18,115 nt of DNA, taken from contig CAMPKU010000066.1 of NCBI GenBank assembly GCA_946887385.1, positions 1-18,115 of the forward strand. The letters are read 5' to 3'. The notes beneath the pieces were generated by a model. It was not told the DNA's origin and ran no database searches. It saw nothing but the letters and a program-made list of their open reading frames with translations. Made by a program: the position numbers and the translations under genes. Each line of letters starts with the position of its first letter. The first letter of the stretch is position 1. Shown here piece after piece: positions 7,818 through 15,617 of the stretch. The stretch comes from an uncultured Gammaproteobacteria bacterium (GTDB lineage: Bacteria > Pseudomonadota > Gammaproteobacteria > Rariloculales > Rariloculaceae).

Positions 7818-10517
7818 ATGAGCAACGAAACAGCGAACGTTTGGCGAGCCTGGCTGCGACACGGCCGCGTGGCCGCGCTCGCATTGACGATGGCCGCTGT
7901 GGCCGCGTGCAGCGGCGACGGCGACGGCAGCGTGGGCATCGGCACGGGCCAGGATCCCGATCCGGTAGCGCCGGATTTTCCGATCGCCTACACGAAGGGC
8001 CCTCTGCTTGACGAGGACGAAGAGCTGCAGATCAACACCGACTTGCGCGACATTCAGCGCTTCGCGGTGGGTACCGATCTTTACGTGCGCGACCGCGCTT
8101 CGCCGACGGCGCCCGAGCGCAACGTCACCGAGCGCTTCACGGAAGGCTCCGGCGACGTGATGGGCGTGGAGATCTCGACCGACGGCACCAAAGTGTTGTT
8201 TGCGATGCGCGGCCCGGTGGACGAGAACCTGGCGCTCGACGACGAAGATCAACCCAAGTGGAACATCTGGGAATACGAGCTCGCCACGGACACGCTGCGG
8301 CGGCTCATCGTGTCGGATCTCACGGCGCAGCAAGGCCACGACATCTGGCCGCACTACTTGCCGGACGATCGCATCATTTTTGCGTCAACGCGGCAACAGA
8401 CGGCGAAAGCCATTCTCTTGAACGACGGGAAGCCGCAGTTCGACGCACGCGACGAAGATCGTCAGGAGCCGGCGTTCGTGCTGCACGTGATGGCCGATGA
8501 CGGCCGCGATGAGTTCAAGCAAGTTTCGTTCAACCAGAGCAGCGACTACGACCCCACTGTGCTCGACAACGGCAAGGTGCTGTTCAGTCGTTGGGATCAC
8601 GCGGGCAACGTCAACGGCATTCATTTATATCAGATGAATCCCGACGGCACGGAGCTCGAGCTGCTGTACGGCGCCGAGAGCCATTTGACGGGCACGAACA
8701 ACGGCGCCGTGCAGTTCGTGAGCGCACGCCAGATGCAAGACGGCCGCATCATGGCAATCTTGCGGCCGTTCGATCATCCGGAGCTCGGCGGCGCAATTAC
8801 GATCATCGACACGCCCACCTACGTCGAGAACACGCAGCCCGTGGCGAGCTCTGCGGGCATGGGCGGGCCGGCACAGACGGCAGCAACGCCGAACGTCGTG
8901 CGTACCGACCTGGTGCCGTCGCAGGGCGGCCGGTTCAGCTCCGCGTTCCCGCTGTGGGACGGCACGGGGCGCGTGTTGACCACGTGGTCCATTTGCCGGC
9001 TCGAGGAGCCGGATCCTGACGATCCCGCGGCCGTGATCTACGTGCCTTGCACGGAGGAGCGCCTTGCGGCCACGGATCCGGCGCCTGTCGTTGCGCCGCC
9101 GCTCTACGGCGTTTGGATGTACGACCCCACCACGCAGACGCAGCAACCGATCGTGATCGGCGAAGAGGGCGTCATCGTGGCGGACGTCGTGGCCGCGCAG
9201 CCGCGCCGCGCGCCCATGAGCATTCCGGACAAGCTGCCCGGCGTCGACTTCGACGCCGACCTTGCGGCCGAGGGAGCCGGCATCATCAACATTCGCAGCG
9301 TTTACGACTTGGACGGGGTGGCGAGCGTCGATATCGCCGCCGTGGCCGATCCGGTGCAAACGCCGCCCGCGAATCGCTCCGCGCGCTTCTTGCGAATCGA
9401 GAAAGCGGTGGCCATTCCCGACGAAGACACCGTGGATCTCGAGAACACGGCGTTCGGCCCGAACATCCAGCAAGGGATGCGCGAGGTGATCGGCTATGCG
9501 CCGATCGAGCCAGACGGCTCGGTGCGCGTGAAAGTGCCCGCAAACGTAGCCCTTGCGATCAGCGTGCTCGACGCGAACGCGCGGCGCACATCCGCGCGGC
9601 ATCAGAATTGGCTGCAAGTGGTGCCCGGACAAGAGCTCACCTGCAACGGCTGTCACGCGCCGGCGAGCAATCTGTCGCACGGCCGCAGTACGGCGTTCAA
9701 TGCCGCGTATGCGGGCGCGGCGAGCACGGGCGTTTCGTTCCCGAACAGCGTGAGCACGTTTTCGCCAAATGCCGGCGACACGATGGCCCAAACGCGCATT
9801 CGCGCGATTTGTGGTAACGCGACCGATTGTGCGGCGCTCGAGCCCAGCGTCGACGTGATCTACCGTGACGTTTGGACGGACTCGGCGGTTGCGACGCCCG
9901 GTGCGGATATCGATTTTCTGTATGGCAGCCTGACGACGACGGCGCCGACGAATGCCAACTGCATGAGCGCCTGGACGCCGGCCTGCCGCGTGATCATCAA
10001 TTACGAGATGAACATTCACCCATTGTGGAATACGCCGCGGCTCGTGCTCGATGGCCTGGGTAACCAGATCGGCGACAACACATGCACGCGCTGCCACGCG
10101 CCGGTCGATGTCGCAAATGCGAACGTGCCGATGGTGCCGGCGGGTCAGCTCGATCTCACCGACGGACCGTCGGAGGACGAGCCCGATCAGCTCAAGGCCT
10201 ACCGCGAGCTTCTGTTTGCCGACAACCGCCAGATCTTGAGCGGCGGCATGCTGACCGACGAGCAAGTATCGATCGGTACGGACGAGATGGGGAACCCGAT
10301 CCTCGCTCCGGTTTCGGTTGGGCCCTACATGAGCTCGGCGGGCGCCAATTTCGGCCAATCGCGGCGCTTCTTCGATTGCTTCGAAGGCGAAAACGGCGTC
10401 TGCGCCGCGACGCCGCACATCGGCAACCTGTCGCTGCACGAGTTGCGCCTGATCGCCGAGTGGCTCGACATCGGCGCGCAGTACTACAACAACCCGTTCG
10501 ACGTGCCGGTGATGTAG
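7818..10517 (+). CDS. HzsA-related diheme lipoprotein (beta-propeller plus cytochrome c)
   Basis: An 899-residue protein. Residues 1-31 form a lipoprotein signal (AVAAC, Cys31). The N-terminal part has TolB/PD40-like propeller blades: ISTDGTKVLFAMR, WNIWEYELATDTLRRL, HDIWPHYLPDDRIIFAS, IHLYQMNPDGTELELL. The C-terminal part holds two heme sites, CNGCH at 609-613 and CTRCH at 756-760. This order matches proteins named HzsA-related after the hydrazine synthase alpha subunit. No HzsB/HzsC partners are present, so hydrazine synthesis is not implied. ATG 7818 is chosen because GGAGAGGG lies 7 bases before it and it starts the signal peptide directly; an in-frame TTG at 7755 is less likely. It is the first gene of the plus operon and its stop abuts the next ATG. 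Confidence 0.87.
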   Translation: MSNETANVWRAWLRHGRVAALALTMAAVAACSGDGDGSVGIGTGQDPDPVAPDFPIAYTKGPLLDEDEELQINTDLRDIQRFAVGTDLYVRDRASPTAPERNVTERFTEGSGDVMGVEISTDGTKVLFAMRGPVDENLALDDEDQPKWNIWEYELATDTLRRLIVSDLTAQQGHDIWPHYLPDDRIIFASTRQQTAKAILLNDGKPQFDARDEDRQEPAFVLHVMADDGRDEFKQVSFNQSSDYDPTVLDNGKVLFSRWDHAGNVNGIHLYQMNPDGTELELLYGAESHLTGTNNGAVQFVSARQMQDGRIMAILRPFDHPELGGAITIIDTPTYVENTQPVASSAGMGGPAQTAATPNVVRTDLVPSQGGRFSSAFPLWDGTGRVLTTWSICRLEEPDPDDPAAVIYVPCTEERLAATDPAPVVAPPLYGVWMYDPTTQTQQPIVIGEEGVIVADVVAAQPRRAPMSIPDKLPGVDFDADLAAEGAGIINIRSVYDLDGVASVDIAAVADPVQTPPANRSARFLRIEKAVAIPDEDTVDLENTAFGPNIQQGMREVIGYAPIEPDGSVRVKVPANVALAISVLDANARRTSARHQNWLQVVPGQELTCNGCHAPASNLSHGRSTAFNAAYAGAASTGVSFPNSVSTFSPNAGDTMAQTRIRAICGNATDCAALEPSVDVIYRDVWTDSAVATPGADIDFLYGSLTTTAPTNANCMSAWTPACRVIINYEMNIHPLWNTPRLVLDGLGNQIGDNTCTRCHAPVDVANANVPMVPAGQLDLTDGPSEDEPDQLKAYRELLFADNRQILSGGMLTDEQVSIGTDEMGNPILAPVSVGPYMSSAGANFGQSRRFFDCFEGENGVCAATPHIGNLSLHELRLIAEWLDIGAQYYNNPFDVPVM

Positions 10518-11261
10518 ATGCGGTGGGTGCTGCTCGTTCTGTCGCTAAGCCAGCTCGCCATCGCAACTGAAGCGACAGGCGCGGAACGGCAGTCGCGCGA
10601 GGTAACGATTGCAGATCCGTACATCGAGCTGCACACGGGGCCGGGGCGCGGCTACCCGATTTTCTTCGTAGCTGAACGCGGCGAGGCGATCGCGCTCTTG
10701 AGGCGGCGCACGGAGTGGTTCCAGGTGCGCGTGGCGCGGGGTCAGGAAGGCTGGGTGCACTTCGAGCAGCTCACCACCACGTTGAATCCCGACGGCGAGC
10801 CGTTCGATTTGCCGGCGCTCGGTTTCAGCGACTACGCGGCGCGACGCTGGGAGGTGGGCGCGTTGTACGGCGACTTCGGCGGCGCCAATGTCATCGGCGC
10901 GTATGGCTCGCGCAGCTTCACGCCCAATCTGTCGGGCGAGATGTGGGTATCGCAGGCGCTGGGGCGTTTTTCCGACAGCACGATGGCCACCGTGAACATC
11001 GTGCATCTCATGTATCCGGACTGGCGTGCGTCGCCGTATTTCACGCTCGGCGCGGGCGTCATCAAAACCGAGCCCAAGGCCACGCTCGTGGCGACCACGG
11101 ATCGCACGGATTCCATGGCGCTGGCGGGCGCCGGCGTGCGTGTGTATCTGACTCGCCGTTTCGTGTTCCGCGCCGAGTACAAGGCTCACGTGGTGTTCAC
11201 GAGCCGCGACGACAACGAGGAAGTAAGTGAATGGAAAGCAGGCTTCTCGTTCTTTTTCTAG
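10518..11261 (+). CDS. SH3-domain protein with C-terminal outer-membrane beta-barrel
   Basis: A 247-residue protein with a signal peptide (1-22). A bacterial SH3 domain spans about 28-90 (YIELHTGPGRGYPIFFVAERGE, then WFQVRVARGQEGWVH). From about 108 to the end there are alternating amphipathic strands finishing in FSFFF, typical of an outer-membrane barrel of about eight strands. The ATG directly follows the stop of the HzsA-like gene with no strong ribosome site, which suggests translational coupling. The barrel part resembles the next protein (WEVGALYGDFG against FEVGIFAGQIS; both end in FFF). The SH3 part may bind peptidoglycan or a partner lipoprotein (inference). Confidence 0.82.
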   Translation: MRWVLLVLSLSQLAIATEATGAERQSREVTIADPYIELHTGPGRGYPIFFVAERGEAIALLRRRTEWFQVRVARGQEGWVHFEQLTTTLNPDGEPFDLPALGFSDYAARRWEVGALYGDFGGANVIGAYGSRSFTPNLSGEMWVSQALGRFSDSTMATVNIVHLMYPDWRASPYFTLGAGVIKTEPKATLVATTDRTDSMALAGAGVRVYLTRRFVFRAEYKAHVVFTSRDDNEEVSEWKAGFSFFF

Positions 11262-11890
11262 CTCTCACGCTCGGCGTCGGGAGCTTGACGGGCTGCGGCC
11301 GCGATCGGCTGGTGCGCGCGGACGACTCGGGCCAGCCGCCCGTGATCGAGCCCGACGTGGAGCGGCGTGAGATCGAGCCGGCGAGGATCGATACCGAGGA
11401 CTTCGAGGTAGGCATCTTCGCGGGCCAGATCAGCGTCGAGGACTTCGGCGTGAACACGGTTGCCGGCGCCCGGTTTGCGTACCACGTGACGGAAGGGTTT
11501 TTCGTGGAGCTTGCCGCGGGCAAGGCGGATACGGAGCTCACGAGCTTCGAACGTTTGAGCGGCGCTGCGCAGTTGCTCACAGACTCCGAGCGCGAGTATT
11601 CCTACTATAACGTGTCGCTGGGCTACAACATTTTCCCCGGCGAGCACTTCATCGGTCGACGGCGGGCGATGAACACGGCTACCTACGTCATCGGCGGCGT
11701 CGGCAAGACCTCGTTCGCGGGCGACGATCGGTTCACCGTGAACTTCGGCTTGGGGATGCGGCTCATGCCGCTCGACTGGCTCGCGGTTCATGCCGACATC
11801 CGCGACCACGTATTCGACATCGATTTGTTGGGGCAGGAGAAGACGTCACACAACCTCGAGGCGCATCTAGGCGTCACGTTCTTCTTCTAA
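11231..11890 (+). CDS. Outer-membrane beta-barrel protein with lipobox
   Basis: A 219-residue protein. The N-terminus reads as a lipoprotein signal (LTGC, Cys22), which is unusual for a barrel. An acidic/Pro linker follows to about 55, and then amphipathic strands such as FEVGIFAG, GARFAYHVTEGFFVELAAG, YYNVSLGYNIF and WLAVHADIRDHVF, ending in GVTFFF. It overlaps the previous gene by 31 bases. GAGGAAG about 8 bases before the ATG supports this start. It is probably paralogous to the barrel half of the SH3 protein. It may instead be a short periplasmic beta-sandwich, but the terminal FFF and strand pattern favour the outer membrane. Confidence 0.8.
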   Translation: MESRLLVLFLALTLGVGSLTGCGRDRLVRADDSGQPPVIEPDVERREIEPARIDTEDFEVGIFAGQISVEDFGVNTVAGARFAYHVTEGFFVELAAGKADTELTSFERLSGAAQLLTDSEREYSYYNVSLGYNIFPGEHFIGRRRAMNTATYVIGGVGKTSFAGDDRFTVNFGLGMRLMPLDWLAVHADIRDHVFDIDLLGQEKTSHNLEAHLGVTFFF

Positions 11891-11912
11891 GGCAAGACTC
11901 GGGAGGTAACCA

Positions 11913-12404
11913 ATGTTGCGCGCATTCTCGGTTCTGGCGTTGACCACTCTCGTCGCATCCCTCGCGTGGGCCGCCGCGGTGTCGGGCCCGGCGCCCGGCT
12001 TTACGCTTCAGTCGCGCGACGGAGCGCAGGTGTCGCTTGCCTCGCAGAAGGGCAACGTCGTGATGATCAACTTCTGGGCCACCTGGTGTGTGCCCTGCCG
12101 CCAAGAGATGCCGCACCTGCAAGCGCTCTACGAGCGTTACAGCAGCCTCGGGTTCGAGCTGCTCGCCGTCAACGTCGAGAAGAACAATGCCGAAGGCGCT
12201 CGCAAGTGGCTCGAAGAAACACCCGTGACGTTTCCCGTGCTGTTCGATCCGAACAACGAGGTCACCAAGCTATACAAAGTGCAGACCATGCCCACTACGG
12301 TGCTGATCGGGCGGGACGGCACGATGCGGTTCATTCATCACGGCTACAAGCCGGGATACGAGAACGACTACCAGACGCAAGTGCGCGCGCTGCTGCGGGA
12401 GTAA
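11913..12404 (+). CDS. TlpA-like thioredoxin-fold thiol oxidoreductase
   Basis: A 163-residue protein with a signal peptide (1-21) and a thioredoxin fold. The active site is WCVPC (Cys59, Cys62) inside MINFWATWC, with the usual RQEMPHL helix after it. The cis-proline segment is TMPTTVLIG, followed by GTMRFIHHGY. The family acts in the periplasm and usually keeps cysteines reduced, for example for heme attachment or metal-site assembly. GGGAGG about 6 bases before the ATG supports the start. It lies 22 bases after the barrel gene and 4 bases before the DUF4266 gene. In this operon its substrate could be the CXXCH sites or the cysteine tail of DUF4266 (inference). Confidence 0.92.
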   Translation: MLRAFSVLALTTLVASLAWAAAVSGPAPGFTLQSRDGAQVSLASQKGNVVMINFWATWCVPCRQEMPHLQALYERYSSLGFELLAVNVEKNNAEGARKWLEETPVTFPVLFDPNNEVTKLYKVQTMPTTVLIGRDGTMRFIHHGYKPGYENDYQTQVRALLRE

Positions 12405-12408
12405 CGGC

Positions 12409-12651
12409 ATGGCTGCAACGAAGGCATCTTCGATTTTGCGCGCCGCCGCGGCGGCGGGAGCAGTGCTCGCGCTCTGCGCATGCAGTATCGAGCCGTGGGT
12501 GAAGCCTTACGAGCGCGACAACCTCGCCGACCCGATCATGTCGTTCGACCGCGATCCGGTCTCGACGTCGTATACCGGGCACGTGCACGAAGCGCGCGAA
12601 GGCGCGCGGGGTGCCACGGGCGGGGCAGGCGGCGGCTGCGGCTGCAACTAA
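12409..12651 (+). CDS. DUF4266 mini-lipoprotein with C-terminal CGC tail
   Basis: An 80-residue protein. The lipoprotein signal ends at LCAC (Cys25), followed directly by the DUF4266 signature: SIEPWVKPYERDNLADPIM, with SFDRDP after it. The rest is a flexible Gly/Ala-rich stretch ending in GGGCGCN, with Cys77 and Cys79 at the very C-terminus. The mature protein is only about 56 residues. GGGAG inside the end of the tlpA gene serves as ribosome site, with a 4-base gap. From memory, this family is encoded next to DUF3570, a thioredoxin-like protein and often ApbE. The Cys-Gly-Cys end could bind a metal, heme or a disulfide partner; the neighbouring TlpA would suit that. The function is unknown. 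Confidence 0.9.
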   Translation: MAATKASSILRAAAAAGAVLALCACSIEPWVKPYERDNLADPIMSFDRDPVSTSYTGHVHEAREGARGATGGAGGGCGCN

Positions 12652-12664
12652 CGTTTAAGCTCGA

Positions 12665-13798
12665 ATGAAGCGCCGTCTCGCAATCGCTCTACTGTGTATG
12701 GCCGCCGTGCGCGCCGGCCACGCGGGCGTGTTGCCCGAGGATCGCGCCGACGTTTTGCTGCACTCGTACGACGGCGGCGGCGTCACGATTCAGGGCCCGT
12801 CCGTGCTGGTGCGCAAGCAGTTCGCGCAGAAGTTCTCGGTGTCCGCCAACCACTACATCGACCGCGTCAGCAGCGCGTCGATCGACGTGGTAACGACGGC
12901 GAGCCCATACAAAGAAGAGCGGACGCAGAACTCCGTCGGTCTCGACTATCTCCACGACCGGTGGATGATGAATATCGGGTTGACGAAGAGCGAGGAGAAC
13001 GACTACACGGCCGAAACGTTCAGCTTCGGCTTGAGCCAAGACCTCTTCGGCGATTTGACCACGGTCTCGCTCGGCTACTCGCTCGGCGACGACACGGTGA
13101 GCCGGCGCGGTGACGCCACGTTCAGCGACGCCGTCGAGCGGCAGCAGTACCGGCTCGGTCTATCGCAGATCCTGACGCGGAATCTGCTGCTCGGGCTGTC
13201 GTTCGAGTCGATTACGGACGAAGGCTTCTTGAACAATCCGTATCGGCAAGTGCGCTTCATCGACACGACCACACCGGCCGGTTATAGCTACGAGCATGAA
13301 ACATATCCGCGCACGCGCACGAGCGACGCTGCTTCCATTCGGATGCGCTATTACCTGCCGTATCGCGCAGCCCTGCACGCGGAGTATCGCCAGTACGCCG
13401 ACACCTGGGACATCCAGGCGGACACCTTCGAGCTCGGCTACACGCATCCAATCGAATCCGGCTGGACGATCGAAGGCAAGCTGCGGTCGTACGCGCAGAC
13501 CAAGGCCGATTTCTACAGCGACTTGTTCTCGCGCTCGCAGTTTCAGAATTTCATGGCGCGCGACAAAGAGCTCAGCACGTTCTCGAGCACTACGGTGCGC
13601 TTGGCCGCAAGCTACGACATCGTGCGCGGCGGTTGGAAGTTCGTGGAGCGCGGCACCCTCAACGTGATCCTCGACCACATGATGTTCGACTACGAAAACT
13701 TCCGCGACTTACGCGGCACCGGCGCCGTGCCCGGCAGCGAGCCGCTGTACAGCTTCGACGCCAACGTCGTCCAAGTCTTCGTCTCCTTCTGGTTCTAA
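12665..13798 (+). CDS. DUF3570 outer-membrane beta-barrel protein
   Basis: A 377-residue protein with a signal peptide (1-20). It matches the DUF3570 family along its length: LHSYDGGGVTIQGPSVLVRK, SANHYIDRVSSASIDVVTT, ASPYKEERTQNSVGLDY, FGDLTTVSLGYSLG, SQILTRNLLL, DEGFLNNPYRQVRF and ARDKELSTFSS. Many aromatic amphipathic strands and the final FVSFWF indicate an outer-membrane barrel. It is the last gene of the plus operon, 13 bases after DUF4266, with a weak ribosome site. Its likely partner is the DUF4266 lipoprotein. The stop codon TAA is the first part of a repeat copy (13797-13815). No strong terminator is visible in the 22 bases before the convergent moeA. Confidence 0.92.
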   Translation: MKRRLAIALLCMAAVRAGHAGVLPEDRADVLLHSYDGGGVTIQGPSVLVRKQFAQKFSVSANHYIDRVSSASIDVVTTASPYKEERTQNSVGLDYLHDRWMMNIGLTKSEENDYTAETFSFGLSQDLFGDLTTVSLGYSLGDDTVSRRGDATFSDAVERQQYRLGLSQILTRNLLLGLSFESITDEGFLNNPYRQVRFIDTTTPAGYSYEHETYPRTRTSDAASIRMRYYLPYRAALHAEYRQYADTWDIQADTFELGYTHPIESGWTIEGKLRSYAQTKADFYSDLFSRSQFQNFMARDKELSTFSSTTVRLAASYDIVRGGWKFVERGTLNVILDHMMFDYENFRDLRGTGAVPGSEPLYSFDANVVQVFVSFWF

Positions 13799-13819
13799 AA
13801 GGGGACGGATCTTTTTCTC
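13797..13819 (+). repeat. AAAAGGGGACGGAT repeat, copy 1
   Basis: Seen: AAAAGGGGACGGAT begins inside the TAA stop of the DUF3570 gene, followed by a T-rich stretch. It shares 14 bases exactly with the minus strand at 16374-16361 (copy 2), in opposite orientation. From memory, similar AAAAGGGGAC motifs are common in environmental Gammaproteobacteria and are sometimes linked to REP-type repeats. No inverted partner lies in the short gap, so it looks like a half element. Confidence 0.6.
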
Positions 13820-13820
13820 T

Positions 13821-15020
13821 TCACCACCGAAACAACCGCACCACAGTCCCCGCAGCATACGACCCACGCCTAGCGCCAAGCTCGACGAACCCGTCGGTCC
13901 CCGCGAGCGCCACGAAGTCGCCCGAGGTGTTCGTCGGGCGCGGGTCGGCGAGCAGTGTGCCGTGCTCCGATGACGACACCGTGACCGGGGTGAACAGCGC
14001 CATCGCCGGCAGCGCCTCGATCGGCGCCGTGATCTGAACCTGCTCCGGCCGCGATGCCGGCAGCCCGGAGGCGTGCCGTAACGCGGGTAGGACATAGCGC
14101 GTGGCGCAGACCAGCGTAGACACCGGATTGCCGGGCAGCGCGAAGATGGGCTTACCGCGCGCGCTCAAGCCGAACCACATAGGGCGGCCCGGCCGTTGCT
14201 CCACCTTGTGGAGCACGAGCTTCGCGCCGAGCTCCGCGAGCACGGACGGCACGAAGTCGAATTTGCCCATCGAGATGCCGCCGCTCAGAACGAGCACGTC
14301 GAGCTCAGTGTCGAGCCGATCGATGGCGACTGCGAGCGCCTTCGCGTCGTCGCGCAGCCGCGCTCGGGTCACCAATCCCAGCTGGTGCTGCGTGAGGCTC
14401 GCTTCGATCGCGCGATCGTTCGTCGAACGAATTTGCTGCGGCCCGATCGGCTTCCCGGCCTCGACGAGCTCGTCGCCGGTCGAGATCACGGCCACGCGCG
14501 GCAAATCCGCCACGAGCGCAGTCGTGCGGCCGGCGCCGGCGAGCACCGCCATTTCCGGCGGGCCGAGCCGCATGCCGACGCGCAGCACGACGCTGCCCGC
14601 GCTGCGATCGCTGCCGCGGCGGTGAACGAATTGCTCTGCCCTGACGGCGGCGTCGGCCGCGACGATCGCCGCCGTGCCGCTGCGCTGCACGCGCTCGACG
14701 GGCACCACCGTGTCCGTGCCTTGCGGCAAGGCCGAGCCCGTCATCACTTCCACGCATTGCGCCGGCGCCGTCGCGACGAACGGCTCTGCGCCGGCACCCT
14801 GCGTGCCGAGCACGGTGAACGAGCGCACGCCGGCTGCGAAGTCGCGGAACGCGATTGCGATGCCGTCCATGGTTACGCGATGGAACGGCGGCTGGTCGCG
14901 CTCGGTCTCGATGTCCTCGGCGAGCACGCGGCCGGTGCAGGCGCCGAGCGGCTCTTGCCGGGCGGGGAACCGCGGCATGTGAGCCAAGATCAACGCCTCT
15001 GCGGCAGCAACGTCCGTCAT
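13821..15020 (-). CDS. moeA: Molybdopterin molybdenumtransferase MoeA
   Basis: A 399-residue protein, normal for MoeA. It inserts molybdate into adenylated molybdopterin in the cytoplasm. Visible signatures: DQPPFHRVTMDGIA (usually DGYA), VMTGSALPQGTDTVVPVE, VAVISTGDELVEAG, IRSTNDRAIEASL, LVLSGGISMGKFDFVP, VEQRPGRPMWFG and FALPGNPVSTLV, in the family order, then the C-terminal beta domain. The acidic residues of TGDEL and of the GGISMGKFD loop are kept. The N-terminal DGIAI and the MGKF loop differ from the E. coli form but occur in homologues. No other molybdenum cofactor gene is nearby. The start at 15020 has no clear Shine-Dalgarno but matches the family start. It is convergent with DUF3570 and divergent from the TPR gene. 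Confidence 0.93.
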   Translation of the reverse strand: MTDVAAAEALILAHMPRFPARQEPLGACTGRVLAEDIETERDQPPFHRVTMDGIAIAFRDFAAGVRSFTVLGTQGAGAEPFVATAPAQCVEVMTGSALPQGTDTVVPVERVQRSGTAAIVAADAAVRAEQFVHRRGSDRSAGSVVLRVGMRLGPPEMAVLAGAGRTTALVADLPRVAVISTGDELVEAGKPIGPQQIRSTNDRAIEASLTQHQLGLVTRARLRDDAKALAVAIDRLDTELDVLVLSGGISMGKFDFVPSVLAELGAKLVLHKVEQRPGRPMWFGLSARGKPIFALPGNPVSTLVCATRYVLPALRHASGLPASRPEQVQITAPIEALPAMALFTPVTVSSSEHGTLLADPRPTNTSGDFVALAGTDGFVELGARRGSYAAGTVVRLFRW

Positions 15021-15076
15021 AGGGTGCAGCTTCTCTCCCGCGCCGGCGCGGCTGTTCCGGCCGTCGGCGACGGGAC

Positions 15077-15082
15077 TATACT
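15077..15082 (+). promoter_or_regulatory. Candidate -10 box for the TPR/TonB_C pair
   Basis: TATACT matches the -10 consensus at five of six bases within the 81-base gap to divergent moeA. No good -35 lies upstream (TTCCGG at 15055-15060 is poor). The predicted start site would fall on the ribosome site GGGAGGG (15088-15094), so the real promoter may be elsewhere. Confidence 0.3.
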
Positions 15083-15101
15083 AATCCGGGAGGGCTCCAG
15101 C

Positions 15102-15617
15102 ATGGCCCGCATTCTGTTTTGTAGCATCGTAAGTTGTTTGCTCCTGAGCCCAGCGCTCGGCCAGCGCTCTAGTACCCCTGCGCTCACGCAAGAGCAAGCG
15201 GACAGCCGCACGGTGCTTGGTGTTGCGAACGAATATCTCGCCGCCGGTTCCGAGGCGATGCGCAACAAAGACTACGTTGAGGGCATCCGGCTCACGAAAT
15301 TGGGGCTCCAGCGCCCCACGTCGCCGCGCGATCGCGCGGCCGCATTGTCCAACCTTTGCGCGGCGCACGCCGCACGCAACGAGCCGGACGTCGCCATCGG
15401 CTATTGCACCGAGTCGCTCGGCATCAACGACGCGAACTGGCGCGCGTACAGCAACCGCGCCTACGCCTACTATTTGAAGCGCATGTTCGCTGAAGCCGAT
15501 ACGGATCTCGACGTCGCGCTGTCGCTGAATCCGAGCGCGAGGCAGATGCCGCAGATTCGCGGCATGATGAACGAACGCAGGTTGCGCGGCCGCGTGACGA
15601 TGGAGGAACACCAGTAG
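15102..15617 (+). CDS. Secreted TPR-repeat protein
   Basis: A 171-residue protein with a signal peptide (1-20, SPALG-Q). Residues 43-150 hold about three tetratricopeptide units: NKDYVEGIRLTKLGLQRP, then RAAALSNLCAAHAARNEPDVAIGYC, then WRAYSNRAYAYYLKRMFAEA with DTDLDVALSLNP. Such proteins are adaptors in the periplasm. ATG 15102 has GGGAGGG 7 bases upstream; the open frame extends far upstream but only as the antisense of moeA. Its TAG stop overlaps the GTG start of the next gene by one base, so the two are co-translated. Function unknown. Confidence 0.85.
   Translation: MARILFCSIVSCLLLSPALGQRSSTPALTQEQADSRTVLGVANEYLAAGSEAMRNKDYVEGIRLTKLGLQRPTSPRDRAAALSNLCAAHAARNEPDVAIGYCTESLGINDANWRAYSNRAYAYYLKRMFAEADTDLDVALSLNPSARQMPQIRGMMNERRLRGRVTMEEHQ

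Noticed and set aside
8625..10439. Long minus-strand open frame antisense to the HzsA-like gene
   Set aside because: The product is Arg/His-rich without motifs. The plus-strand frame has a lipobox, propeller blades and two heme motifs.
7818..10517. Hydrazine synthase (anammox) activity
   Set aside because: Only the alpha-like scaffold is present, as a lipoprotein, with no beta or gamma partners and no anammox context.
1797..13798. A classical MtrCAB-type porin-cytochrome conduit
   Set aside because: No decaheme cytochrome is present. The three heme proteins carry only one or two CXXCH each, too few for a heme wire through a barrel.
13821..15020. MoeA as a degenerate or inactive copy because of DGIAI and MGKF changes
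   Set aside because: The key acidic residues and all conserved blocks are present at normal length, and such variants occur in functional homologues.
14196..15101. Upstream extension of the TPR gene through moeA
   Set aside because: The extension is the antisense of moeA and has no motifs. ATG 15102 has a strong ribosome site and a signal peptide.
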